A stretch of 64,000 nucleotides of DNA, from NCBI GenBank assembly GCA_017509715.1, contig JAFWOU010000018.1:1-64000 (forward strand), given 5' to 3'. The stretch's first letter is position 1; each line of letters starts with the position of its first letter. Positions 8,510 to 16,364 of the stretch are shown one piece after another. The notes under the pieces were generated by a model. That model searched no databases. It was not told where the DNA came from and saw nothing but the letters and a program-made list of their open reading frames with translations. Source of the stretch: Paludibacteraceae bacterium. Its GTDB lineage: Bacteria; Bacteroidota; Bacteroidia; Bacteroidales; Paludibacteraceae. Position numbers and translations under genes: made by a program.

Positions 8510-9067
8510 ATGAAACCGACGCTGAAAAAAAGTCTGCTGGTGAGCCTGATCGTGGTGGCCGGTGTGGCGCTTGACCAATTGGTGAAGCTCTATATCCTGA
8601 GCCATTTTCGGCTGTACGACGACCTGCAGGTGACCAACTGGTTTCATATCTGCTATATCCTAAACGACGGCATGGCCTTCGGCGTGGAGTGGTTTGATAA
8701 GTTGGCGCTGACGCTGTTCCGGCTCGTGGCCGTAGGCCTGCTGGGCTGGTACTTGCACCTCTTGATCCATCGCCGTCCGGCACGCACGTCCTACCTGGTG
8801 ACTATCGCCTTTGTCATGGCCGGTGCACTGGGTAATATCGTGGACTGCGTATGCTACGGCAAGCTGTTCCAGGGTGGCGAATGGATGTACGGTAAGGTGG
8901 TGGATATGCTCTACTTCCCCTTGATACGCAATGGGGCAGGCGAGGTGCTCTTCTTCCGCCCGGTGTTCAACGTGGCCGACTCGTACATCACGTGTGCGGT
9001 GATTGTGATTATTCTGTTCTTCACGAAAGACCTCAATCAGTCTTTCGAGAAAGGAGTAAAGGAGTAG
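8510..9067 (+). CDS. lspA: Lipoprotein signal peptidase (signal peptidase II)
   Basis: LspA removes signal peptides from diacylated prolipoproteins in the inner membrane. The 185-residue protein has four membrane segments. The two catalytic aspartates appear in GNIVDCVCYG and VFNVADSYI, and a conserved ILNDGMAFG lies earlier. It starts 2 bp after the metK stop. The last residues (KGVKE) and the TAG stop are made from the GGAGTRAA microrepeat that continues into the next gene. The neighbouring small genes encode lipoproteins that would be its substrates. Confidence 0.93.
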   Translation: MKPTLKKSLLVSLIVVAGVALDQLVKLYILSHFRLYDDLQVTNWFHICYILNDGMAFGVEWFDKLALTLFRLVAVGLLGWYLHLLIHRRPARTSYLVTIAFVMAGALGNIVDCVCYGKLFQGGEWMYGKVVDMLYFPLIRNGAGEVLFFRPVFNVADSYITCAVIVIILFFTKDLNQSFEKGVKE

Positions 9068-9094
9068 AGGAGTGAAGGAGTGAAGGAGTGAAGG
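9052..9094 (+). repeat. Microrepeat, word GGAGTGAA (period 8), carrying a start codon
   Basis: Five degenerate copies span the end of lspA and the start of the DUF4296 gene. The word contains both a GGAG ribosome-binding core and a GTG. The downstream gene appears to use the last copy's GTG at 9088. Confidence 0.85.
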
Positions 9095-9600
9095 AATTCA
9101 GGTGGTTCATAGTGCTGTTGGTGGCGGTTTGCTGCATAGGTTGTAGGCCAAAGGGCATCTTGTCCTCGCGCCAGATGCGTGACATCATGTATGATCTGCA
9201 TCGCGTGGACGGCATGATGGACGTGATGCAGATGGGTACGGGTTATGACGAGGCCCTGGCACGTTACTATCAGAGCGTACTGGATCGTCATGGCGTCAGC
9301 CAGGCGCAGTTTGACTCGTCGCTGGTGTGGTACACCGACAACCCGGCGCTGTTCGACAAGATCTACCCCAAGGTGATGGATCGGTTGGATCAAGATGTGG
9401 CCCGTTGGGAAGCAGCCCTGCAGCGTGAACAGCATCGTCAGGAACTGCTCTCTAATCCATGTACGCAGATGATGCCCTGCGAGACGCAGGAGGTGCTGCA
9501 ATACATGACCGACAGCGTTCCTGCCTGTCCGGGACCGGTAGAAATACCGAAAAAAAGCACCTCGTGGCTGGAAATACAGCGAAAAATGCAAAAAAAGTAA
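9088..9600 (+). CDS. DUF4296 lipoprotein
   Basis: This 170-residue, Bacteroidetes-specific protein is of unknown function. It uses GTG at 9088, and the encoded sequence begins KEFRWFIVLLVAVCCIGC, a lipoprotein signal with the lipidated Cys near residue 18. The body is helical and matches the DUF4296 pattern (RQMRDIMYDLHRVDGMMD, then YYQSVLDRHGVS). The C-terminus is Lys/Ser-rich. Its start codon and ribosome-binding site come from the microrepeat. The gene ends just before the rplM promoter. Confidence 0.82.
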   Translation: MKEFRWFIVLLVAVCCIGCRPKGILSSRQMRDIMYDLHRVDGMMDVMQMGTGYDEALARYYQSVLDRHGVSQAQFDSSLVWYTDNPALFDKIYPKVMDRLDQDVARWEAALQREQHRQELLSNPCTQMMPCETQEVLQYMTDSVPACPGPVEIPKKSTSWLEIQRKMQKK

Positions 9601-9607
9601 CAAAAAA

Positions 9608-9639
9608 TTTGCGTATGTGAAAAAAATGTTGTAATTTTG
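9608..9639 (+). promoter_or_regulatory. rplM operon promoter
   Basis: TTTG at 9608-9611 (TTGCGTATGTGA) is followed 20 bp later by TAATTTTG at 9632-9639. Confidence 0.85.
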
Positions 9640-9644
9640 CACGC

Positions 9645-9750
9645 TTTTTCGGGTTTACCCGAGTATTAATTAACAACGCCGTGCTGGGCAGTGTGTTGCA
9701 TAGCAACCGTAAAGATGTCTGTCGGCTCGGTCTTATAACGAATAAAACAA
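9645..9750 (+). promoter_or_regulatory. Structured rplM leader
   Basis: The leader of about 105 bases contains TCGGG-TTTA-CCCGA (9649-9662) and GTTGC-ATA-GCAAC (9695-9707), with a GC-rich stretch between. It is the natural place for autogenous control by L13. An L13 leader class has been described for Bacteroidia, as far as I recall, but I could not compare the fold. Confidence 0.5.
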
Positions 9751-10206
9751 ATGGAATTTAACAGTTACAAAACAGTATCGCTGAACAAGGCTACAGTGGA
9801 GAAAAACTGGGTCGTTGTAGATGCTGAGGGCCAGATTCTGGGCCGTATGTGTACGAAGGTAGCTAAGTTGCTACGCGGTAAGTACAAACCGTCGTTCACG
9901 CCGAATGTGGATTGCGGTGACAACGTGATTATTATCAATGCCGACAAGGTGGAGATGACCGGTAACAAGTGGACCGATCGTGAGTATGTTCGCTACACGG
10001 GTTTCCCCGGTGGTCAGCGCGTAATGAGCCCCGCAGAGCTGAAGGCTAAGGGCGTAGATCGTCTGATCAAGAAAGTGGTAAAGGGTATGCTGCCCAAGAA
10101 CCGTCTTGGCAACAAGATCATCAACAACCTGTACGTGTTCGGTGGCGCTGAGCACAACATGCAGGCACAACAGCCGAAACAAATCGATATCAACACCTTA
10201 AAATAA
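9751..10206 (+). CDS. rplM: 50S ribosomal protein L13
   Basis: L13 is an early-assembly protein of the large subunit. The 151 residues include WVVVDAEGQILGRMCTKVAK near the N-terminus, the conserved YVRYTGFPGGQR and MLPKNRLGNKIINNLYVFGG. The length matches Bacteroidetes L13. It is the first gene of rplM-rpsI-rpsB-tsf and follows its own promoter and leader. rpsI begins 14 bp after its stop. Confidence 0.98.
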   Translation: MEFNSYKTVSLNKATVEKNWVVVDAEGQILGRMCTKVAKLLRGKYKPSFTPNVDCGDNVIIINADKVEMTGNKWTDREYVRYTGFPGGQRVMSPAELKAKGVDRLIKKVVKGMLPKNRLGNKIINNLYVFGGAEHNMQAQQPKQIDINTLK

Positions 10207-10220
10207 GAAATTAGACTATT

Positions 10221-10607
10221 ATGGAAGTAATTAATGCATTAGGTCGTCGTAAAGCTGCAGTAGCACGCGTTTACGTTAGTGAGGGTGCTGGTAAGATCAC
10301 TATCAACGGTCGTGAGTTGGAGGTTTATTTCCCCGCTCCCGCGCTGCAATACATCGTTAAGCAGCCGCTCGCAAAGCTGGATGTAACTGAGAAATATGAT
10401 ATCAAGGTCAACCTGGACGGTGGCGGATACAAGGGACAGGCAGAGGCGCTGCGTCTGGCTATCGCTCGCGCACTCGTTAAGATTGATCCGGAGAACAAGC
10501 CTGCACTGAAGGCTGAGGGCTTCATGACTCGTGACGCTCGTGAGGTTGAGCGTAAGAAACCGGGTCGTCCGAAGGCTCGTAAGCGCTTCCAGTTCAGCAA
10601 GCGTTAA
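10221..10607 (+). CDS. rpsI: 30S ribosomal protein S9
   Basis: S9 contacts P-site tRNA through its C-terminal tail. The 128-residue product has GRRKAAVARVYV near the start, GGGYKGQAEALRLAIARAL in the middle and the diagnostic end GRPKARKRFQFSKR. The length is standard. It follows rplM, as in most bacteria, and is separated from rpsB by a structured 182-bp gap. Confidence 0.98.
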   Translation: MEVINALGRRKAAVARVYVSEGAGKITINGRELEVYFPAPALQYIVKQPLAKLDVTEKYDIKVNLDGGGYKGQAEALRLAIARALVKIDPENKPALKAEGFMTRDAREVERKKPGRPKARKRFQFSKR

Positions 10608-10789
10608 TCCGCAGAACAGAACCAATCCAAATCGTGTGGACTCCTTCGTGGACTGCCACACGATTGTTTTGGGAACCAAAACGCGTATGCGTGCGCGCAT
10701 ATATAATAATAATGTATTATGCGCGTGAACGGGCTTCCCAAAATGAACGGAATTTTTAATAATAACAAATCATTATTCATTAAAACAAA
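10608..10789 (+). promoter_or_regulatory. Structured rpsB leader / rpsI-rpsB intercistronic region
   Basis: Three inverted repeats are visible. AATCGTGTGG (10630-10639) pairs with CCACACGATT (10656-10665) and is followed by GTTTT, so it could be a terminator or attenuator. TTTTGGGAA (10667-10675) pairs with TTCCCAAAA around 10735-10743. Inside this, CGCGCATA pairs with TATGCGCG (about 10694-10723). I see no TAnnTTTG promoter here, so rpsB is probably reached by readthrough under leader control, plausibly by S2 itself. Confidence 0.6.
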
Positions 10790-11653
10790 ATGAGAACTAA
10801 TTTTGATCAACTCTTGGAGGCTGGTGCACATTTTGGCCACCTCAAACGTAAGTGGAATCCCGCTATGGCTCCCTACATCTACATGGAGCGCAATGGCATT
10901 CACATCATCGACCTGAACAAGACCGTGCTGAAGGTAGAAGAAGCAGCTGAGTCGCTGAAGGGTATCGTACGCAGTGGCCGCAAGGTGCTGTTCGTTGGTA
11001 CGAAGAAGCAAGCACAGGAAGTTATCGCACAGCACGCTCAGGAAGTAGGCATGCCGTACATCACCGAGCGTTGGGCAGGTGGTATGCTCACCAACTTCCC
11101 CACCATCCGTAAGGCTGTGAAGAAAATGAGCCAGATCGACAAGATGATGAACGACGGTACGTTCGACAACATCTCGAAGCGCGAGAAACTGCAGATCGTA
11201 CGTCAGCGCGAGAAACTGGAGAAGAACCTGGGTTCTATCGCCGACCTGACCCGTCTGCCGAGCGCAGTATTCGTAGTAGACGTGATCAAGGAGCACATCG
11301 CAGTAGCTGAGGCTAACCGTCTGGGTATTCCTGTTTACGGTATCGTGGATACCAACTCCAACCCCAACAACATCGACTTTGTCATCCCGGCAAACGACGA
11401 TGCTACCAAGTCGATCGATGTGATCCTGAACGCCGTATGCGAGGCTATCAAGGAGGGACTCGAGGAGCGTAAGGTAGAGAAGGCTGATGAGAACGCTGCT
11501 GCCGATCAGGCACAGGCTGAGGGAGAGGCTCCCGCACCCAAAGAGCGTCGTCAGCGTATCCGCAAAGCTGCTCCGAAGCAGGAAGCTGAGAAAGTAGCTG
11601 AGGTGAAGGCTGAGCCCAAAGCAGAAGAGCCCAAAGCAGAGGCTGCTGAATAA
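10790..11653 (+). CDS. rpsB: 30S ribosomal protein S2
   Basis: S2 sits between the head and body of the small subunit. The 287-residue protein opens with NFDQLLEAGAHFGHLKRKWN and has RKVLFVGTKKQAQEVI, YITERWAGGMLTNF and GIPVYGIVDTNSNP. Residues from about 232 on form an Ala/Glu/Lys-rich low-complexity tail (AEGEAPAPKERRQR, then VKAEPKAEEPKAEAAE), an extension beyond the E. coli length. tsf follows after a microrepeat spacer. Confidence 0.97.
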   Translation: MRTNFDQLLEAGAHFGHLKRKWNPAMAPYIYMERNGIHIIDLNKTVLKVEEAAESLKGIVRSGRKVLFVGTKKQAQEVIAQHAQEVGMPYITERWAGGMLTNFPTIRKAVKKMSQIDKMMNDGTFDNISKREKLQIVRQREKLEKNLGSIADLTRLPSAVFVVDVIKEHIAVAEANRLGIPVYGIVDTNSNPNNIDFVIPANDDATKSIDVILNAVCEAIKEGLEERKVEKADENAAADQAQAEGEAPAPKERRQRIRKAAPKQEAEKVAEVKAEPKAEEPKAEAAE

Positions 11654-11666
11654 GTTATTAATTTGG

Positions 11667-11731
11667 CCGTCAGCCGTCAGCCATCAGCCGTCAGAAATGT
11701 CTGAAAGCTGAAGGCCGATAGCTGAAAGCCA
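11667..11731. repeat. Microrepeats CAGCCRT then GCTGAAR before tsf
   Basis: The same two word families, in the same order, occur between the CotH-like and SIMPL genes. Here they fill the rpsB-tsf spacer and end about 18 bp before the tsf start codon. Confidence 0.85.
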
Positions 11732-11748
11732 CAAAAATCATTCAAATT

Positions 11749-12741
11749 ATGGCTGTAACATTAGCAGATATCAAGAAACTGCGTGACATCACCGGTGCCG
11801 GTATGATGGACGTAAAGAAGGCCTTGGAAGAGGCTAACGGCGATTTCGAAGTAGCTAAGGACCTGCTCCGTAAGCGTGGCCAGGCTATCGCTGCAAAGCG
11901 TAGCGACCGCGAAGCTTCCGAGGGTTGTGTACTGGCAAAAGCTAAAGATGGCTTCGGCGCTATCGTTGGCGTAAAATGCGAGACCGACTTCGTAGCTAAG
12001 AACGAGGACTTCGTAGGTATGGTGAAGCTCATCCTGGATGCTGCCCTGGACAACAAGGTACAGACCAAGGACGAGTTGGCTGCTCTCAAGATTGGCAACT
12101 TCACCGTAGCTGAGATCGTTACCGAGCGCTCCGGCGTAACGGGTGAGAAGATGGAGCTGGCTGACTACGCTTGCCTGGAGGCTCCCGTAGTAGACGCTTA
12201 CAACCACCTGGGCAACAAGCTCTCTTCGCTGGTAGCTGCCAACGAGGGTGCTGATCACGAGACCGTTCACGGCATCTCGATGCAGGTAGCCGCTATGTCG
12301 CCTATCGCTCTGGATGCAGACCACGTAGCTGAGGAGGTGAAGCAGAAAGAGCTCTCTGTAGCTATCGAGAAGACCAAGCAGGACGAGATCAACCGCGCTG
12401 TAGAGAATGCTATTCGCAAGGCCGGTATCAACCCCGCTCACGTAGACAGCGACGATCATATCGAGTCGAATCAGGCTAAGGGCTGGATCACCGCCGAGCA
12501 GGCACAACAGGCTCGCGAGATCCGCGCCAACGTAACGGCTGAGACCGAGGCCGGCATGGATAAGCTGGCTAAGAAGATCGAGATGATCGCTCAGGGCCGT
12601 CTGGGTAAGTTCTTGAAAGAGAATACCTTGGTAGAGCAGGCTTACATCATGTCCGAGTCGAAAGAACTCGTTAAGGACGTGCTGAAAGCTAAGGGCGTTC
12701 AGATCCTGGACTTCCGTCGCATCACGCTCAACGAGGAGTAA
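11749..12741 (+). CDS. tsf: Elongation factor Ts
   Basis: EF-Ts exchanges GDP for GTP on EF-Tu. The 330-residue product has the N-terminal UBA-like domain (LRDITGAGMMDVKKALEEANGD) and the Tu-contact motif CETDFVAKNEDF near residue 77. The coiled-coil domain carries the expected late motifs, ending in the conserved ILDFRRITLNEE. The length matches Bacteroidetes EF-Ts, longer than E. coli. It ends the ribosomal gene run before a strong terminator. Confidence 0.97.
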   Translation: MAVTLADIKKLRDITGAGMMDVKKALEEANGDFEVAKDLLRKRGQAIAAKRSDREASEGCVLAKAKDGFGAIVGVKCETDFVAKNEDFVGMVKLILDAALDNKVQTKDELAALKIGNFTVAEIVTERSGVTGEKMELADYACLEAPVVDAYNHLGNKLSSLVAANEGADHETVHGISMQVAAMSPIALDADHVAEEVKQKELSVAIEKTKQDEINRAVENAIRKAGINPAHVDSDDHIESNQAKGWITAEQAQQAREIRANVTAETEAGMDKLAKKIEMIAQGRLGKFLKENTLVEQAYIMSESKELVKDVLKAKGVQILDFRRITLNEE

Positions 12742-12768
12742 TCAGTACAACCTCCAAGCAAAATGAAG

Positions 12769-12797
12769 AAGGACACTCGCAAGGGTGTCCTTTTTTG
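12769..12797 (+). terminator. Terminator of the rplM-tsf run
   Basis: AAGGACAC (12769-12776) pairs with GTGTCCTT, followed by TTTTT. The loop is TCGCAAGG. Confidence 0.9.
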
Positions 12798-12855
12798 CAT
12801 TGGCATTAGCATTGGCCATTGGCCTTTCGCCCTTAGCCCTTCTCGCCTTTCGCCA
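12797..12855. repeat. Microrepeats GCATTRG and GCCTTTC, forming the recQ 3' end
   Basis: GCATTGG, GCATTAG and GCCATTGG words pass into CCTTTCGCC and CCCTTAGC words. The second family recurs inside rho, near 53.56 kb and inside the murU-like gene. Its bases encode the last residues of RecQ (AKGEKG). Confidence 0.8.
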
Positions 12856-14557
12856 TCTCCAAGCATACATCGCAATGACCGCAGGGCGCTGCATCCGTCT
12901 CGCCGAAGTAGGTGAGCAGCACCTGTTCGCGGCAGAAACGCGTCTGGTCGGCATACTCCAGCATGGCGTGCAACTTGCTCACGTACTGCTGTTGCCGTTC
13001 TTCGAAGACCGTCGGCGAGATATAGATGTCTGTTTGCCGCTCCTGCGTCATCGTGAGGCAACTGCCTATCGCCCGCGGAATATACGTGATGATGCCGCGT
13101 TGCGCCAACGAGACGAGCAACTCGTGCGTCTGCTGGTTATCCGCCTCGTGTACGTATTGCAGGTCGGTATAGATGCCGCTATGGGCCCGCATCAGCGTGT
13201 CCAGCAGTTCGGCTTGTCCGTGCGAGAGGTTATATTCGGCCAGTTCGTGCGGAGGTACGTGGATCTGTACGCGCGGCTGCGTCTCATGTTCCTCCTCAAA
13301 CTCGATATAGCCGGCCTGGGAGAGGATATGCAGGGCAGAGTAGGTCTGCAATACCGGCAGGTGCATGACCTGGCAGAGTTGGTCGATATGCAGCGTAAAC
13401 CTGTGTCCCAGACCGCTACCGGCACCTATTTGGAGGAAGTCCATCGTCTTGTGATAGACATTCTCGATAAATTCCTTGGGCGGGTAGGTGTCTATGACGC
13501 GTTTGCGGAGCTTCTGTTTGTCCTCCTGAGGGGTATATAGCAGCACCGCAAAGGCGGTCAGCCCATCGCGTCCGGCACGCCCGGCTTCCTGGTAGTACGA
13601 CTCCAGGTGGGAAGGCAGATCATGATGGATCACGAGCCGTACGTCTGCCTTGTCGATACCCATACCAAAGGCGTTGGTGGCCACGATGATGCGGGTGCGG
13701 TTTTGTTTCCAGGCTTCCTGGCGTTGCTGCCGCTCGGAGGTGCTCAAACCGGCATGATAGAAGTCTGCAGACAACCCGTTTTCGCACAAAAAGGCCGCTA
13801 TTTCCTGGGCACGTTTCCGATTGCGTACATAGACGATAGCCGAACCCGCCACACGGTTGAGAATATGTATGATTTCTTTGTTCTTATCCTCCGTTCGCCT
13901 AACCACATAGTGCAGATTATCACGGTGATACGACTTTTTGAACACTCGCTCCTCTTGAAAGCCCAAACGGGCCTGAATATCCTCAATAACATCGGGTGTA
14001 GCAGTGGCCGTAAGGGCCAAAATAGGCACTTCCCGCTGGCCATTCTCCAGGAGCAAGTCACGTATGCGTCCGATGCGCAGGTAGGGCGGCCGAAAATCGT
14101 ATCCCCACTGCGAGATGCAGTGTGCTTCGTCCACGGCGATCATACCTATCGGCAGTTCCAAGAGTCGCTTTCGGAAAGCTTCGCTCTCCAGTCGTTCGGG
14201 GGAGACGTAGAGGAAATGGTAGGGCCCGAACTGGCAGTTGTCGAGGGCTACGCGTTGCTGGTCGTAACTCATGCCGGAGTAGATAGCTGCGGCATGGATA
14301 CCCCGTTCGCGCAGGTTCTCTACCTGGTCCTTCATCAGGGCGATGAGGGGTGTGACAACGAGGCAAAGGCGGCGCTCATCAGGCAACTCGTCACCCATGA
14401 CGAGGGCCGGTATCTGAAAGCACAGACTCTTGCCGCCACCGGTAGCCATCAGGGCCAGGGTGTCGTGTCCGTCCAGCACAGATTGAATGATTTCCGCCTG
14501 CAATGGGCGGAAATCATCGTAACCGAAGTAATATTTGAGTGCCTCGTTTGGAGTCAT
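12833..14557 (-). CDS. recQ: RecQ-family ATP-dependent DNA helicase without HRDC domain
   Basis: RecQ unwinds DNA 3'-5' in recombination and repair. The 574-residue product shows motif 0 (YFGYDDFRPLQAEII), Walker A MATGGGKSLCFQIP, VDEAHCISQWGYDFRP (motif II) and GMGIDKADVRLVIHHDLP, with QEAGRAGRDG (motif VI). The RQC zinc site seems displaced: CREQVLLTYFGE...CGHCDVC lies at the far C-terminus. There is no HRDC domain, so it matches the shorter Bacteroidetes paralogue. Its last residues derive from microrepeats. Confidence 0.93.
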   Translation of the reverse strand: MTPNEALKYYFGYDDFRPLQAEIIQSVLDGHDTLALMATGGGKSLCFQIPALVMGDELPDERRLCLVVTPLIALMKDQVENLRERGIHAAAIYSGMSYDQQRVALDNCQFGPYHFLYVSPERLESEAFRKRLLELPIGMIAVDEAHCISQWGYDFRPPYLRIGRIRDLLLENGQREVPILALTATATPDVIEDIQARLGFQEERVFKKSYHRDNLHYVVRRTEDKNKEIIHILNRVAGSAIVYVRNRKRAQEIAAFLCENGLSADFYHAGLSTSERQQRQEAWKQNRTRIIVATNAFGMGIDKADVRLVIHHDLPSHLESYYQEAGRAGRDGLTAFAVLLYTPQEDKQKLRKRVIDTYPPKEFIENVYHKTMDFLQIGAGSGLGHRFTLHIDQLCQVMHLPVLQTYSALHILSQAGYIEFEEEHETQPRVQIHVPPHELAEYNLSHGQAELLDTLMRAHSGIYTDLQYVHEADNQQTHELLVSLAQRGIITYIPRAIGSCLTMTQERQTDIYISPTVFEERQQQYVSKLHAMLEYADQTRFCREQVLLTYFGETDAAPCGHCDVCLEMAKGEKG

Positions 14558-14598
14558 AACTAGGAGACCTAGGATGCCTAGTTAGCCTAGGACTTCTA
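14558..14598. repeat. Microrepeat, word CCTAGGANN (period 9)
   Basis: Four CCTAG-containing words separate recQ from gltX. The family recurs between the nucleoside transporter and prfC, and inside two genes near 59.2 and 60.0 kb. Confidence 0.85.
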
Positions 14599-16201
14599 AA
14601 GCTTTTCTGACGCGGTGAAGGGTTTCTTCCTTGCCGAGTACGTCGGTGATATTCCAGATATGCGGACCGCGTGCAGCACCTACCAGACAGATACGGAAGG
14701 CGTTCATCACGATGCCGACGCCGTACTCCTGTGCGGCAATCCACGGCATGATGATGTCGTCCAGATGCCAACGGATGACGGTGTTGCCGTTATCGTCCCG
14801 GGTCTCATACGAGCGGTGCCAATCCTCCTCGCTGATCGGTTCCAGCAGCGTGAGCATCTCGGTCATATGACGCGGCGAATCTTCTTTCCAACGCTTCTTG
14901 AGCGACTTCTCGTCATACTCGGTAGGAGCCAGGAAGAAGAAATTGGTCTGCTCCCACAGTTCAGGAACGAAGTTCACGCGGTCCTTAGTGAGTCCGATGA
15001 CCTTAGCGACCATCTGCATGTCCGGGTTCTCAATGCCCTGAGCGGCCAACAAGGGACGGAACATCTGAGCCAGTTCTTCGTTGGTGCGGAGCTGCAGGTA
15101 TTGGTGGTTGAACCATTTGCCTTTCTCATAATCGAACTTAGCGCCGGATTTGCTGACGCGGTCCAGGCTGAATTCCTCTATGAGTTCCTGCATCGAATAG
15201 ATCTCCTTGTCACCTGTGCCGTGCCAGCCGAGCAGGCCCAGGAAGTTGATAACCGCCTCGGGCAGGTAGCCGCTCTCGCGATAACCGGAGGAAACGGTGC
15301 CGTCTTTCTGGTTGTGGAACTCCAGCGGGAAGACGGGGAAACCGAGTCGGTCACCGTCGCGCTTGCTGAGTTTACCATTGCCGTCTGGCTTGAGCAGCAG
15401 GGGCAGGTGGGCAAACTGCGGCATGGTGTCTTGCCAACCGAAAGCGCGGTAGAGTAGCACGTGAAGCGGTGCGCTGGGCAGCCACTCCTCGCCGCGGATG
15501 ACGTGCGAGATCTCCATGAGGTGGTCGTCCACGATATTGGCCAGGTGGTAGGTAGGCAGGTCGTCGGCTGACTTGTAGAGCACCTTGTCATCCAGGATAT
15601 TGCTGTTGATCACTACCTCACCACGAATCAGGTCGTGCACATGCACGTCTTCGTTGGGCTCTACGAGGAAGCGTACCACGTATTTCTCGCCCTTATCCAT
15701 CAATGCCTGTACCTCCTCTGCCGGCATGGTGAGCGAGTTGCGCATCATCATGCGCGTACGTGCATCGTATTGAAAATTAGGTATCTCTGCGCGTTTGGCT
15801 TCCAGTTCCTCGGGGGTGTCGAAGGCGATATAGGCATGGCCGCTGTCGAGCAACTGCTTGACATACAGATGGTATATCTCGCGGCGCTCACTCTGACGAT
15901 ACGGACCGTGAGAGCCTACGGCTTCTATCTCAATGTCGGCTTTCGACTTTTGACTTTCGACTTTCGACTTTTTAGCGCGCAGACCCTCATCAATCTCAAT
16001 GCCCAGCCAGTCAAGCGACTCCAGGATATACTCCTCGGCACCCGGCACAAAACGGGTGGAGTCGGTATCCTCGATACGCAGCAGCATGACGCCGTCGTGC
16101 TGACGAGCAAACAGGTAGTTATACAGGGCGGTACGTACACCGCCGATATGCAATGCGCCCGTAGGACTCGGCGCAAAACGAACACGAACTTGTCTTTCCA
16201 T
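14582..16201 (-). CDS. gltX: Glutamyl-tRNA synthetase
   Basis: GltX charges tRNA-Glu. The 539-residue enzyme has [14 protein letters not shown] (HIGH motif) near residue 8 and [11 protein letters not shown] (KMSKS equivalent) near residue 270. [18 protein letters not shown] is typical of the family. It is longer than E. coli GltX (about 470), as in Bacteroidetes. Residues about 78-90 ([13 protein letters not shown]) are encoded by the GTCGAAA microrepeat and sit just before [15 protein letters not shown], a place where the family is variable. Confidence 0.96.
   Translation of the reverse strand: MERQVRVRFAPSPTGALHIGGVRTALYNYLFARQHDGVMLLRIEDTDSTRFVPGAEEYILESLDWLGIEIDEGLRAKKSKVESQKSKADIEIEAVGSHGPYRQSERREIYHLYVKQLLDSGHAYIAFDTPEELEAKRAEIPNFQYDARTRMMMRNSLTMPAEEVQALMDKGEKYVVRFLVEPNEDVHVHDLIRGEVVINSNILDDKVLYKSADDLPTYHLANIVDDHLMEISHVIRGEEWLPSAPLHVLLYRAFGWQDTMPQFAHLPLLLKPDGNGKLSKRDGDRLGFPVFPLEFHNQKDGTVSSGYRESGYLPEAVINFLGLLGWHGTGDKEIYSMQELIEEFSLDRVSKSGAKFDYEKGKWFNHQYLQLRTNEELAQMFRPLLAAQGIENPDMQMVAKVIGLTKDRVNFVPELWEQTNFFFLAPTEYDEKSLKKRWKEDSPRHMTEMLTLLEPISEEDWHRSYETRDDNGNTVIRWHLDDIIMPWIAAQEYGVGIVMNAFRICLVGAARGPHIWNITDVLGKEETLHRVRKALEVLG
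15940..15972. repeat. Microrepeat GTCGAAA inside gltX
   Basis: The word reads TTTCGAC on the plus strand and encodes SKVESQKSK in frame. It matches the intergenic arrays at 5094 and 19094. Confidence 0.85.
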
Positions 16202-16223
16202 ATATTAAAACCAAATTTGGGTA

Positions 16224-16255
16224 CAAAGGTACTGCTTTTTTTGCATATATGCAAA
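16224..16255 (-). promoter_or_regulatory. gltX promoter
   Basis: On the minus strand, TTTG (16255-16252, extended box TTGCATATATGC) is followed 20 bp later by TACCTTTG (16231-16224). Confidence 0.85.
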
Positions 16256-16280
16256 TAAAAACGATTTTTCTTTGATTTTC

Positions 16281-16311
16281 TTGCATATGTCAAAAAAAAG
16301 TTGTAACTTTG
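16281..16311 (+). promoter_or_regulatory. Promoter of the carboxyltransferase-serC-serA run
   Basis: TTG at 16281 (TTGCATATGTCA) is followed 20 bp later by TAACTTTG at 16304-16311. It is divergent from the gltX promoter. Confidence 0.85.
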
Positions 16312-16313
16312 CA

Positions 16314-16332
16314 CGCTATTTGTAAAATAGCG
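16314..16332 (+). promoter_or_regulatory. Hairpin at the 5' end of the carboxyltransferase mRNA
   Basis: CGCTATTT (16314-16321) pairs perfectly with AAATAGCG (16325-16332) across a GTA loop. It lies at the predicted transcript start and could stabilise the mRNA or control its translation. Confidence 0.55.
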
Positions 16333-16364
16333 CTTGGATAAAGCCGGATAATATATATACAGAT

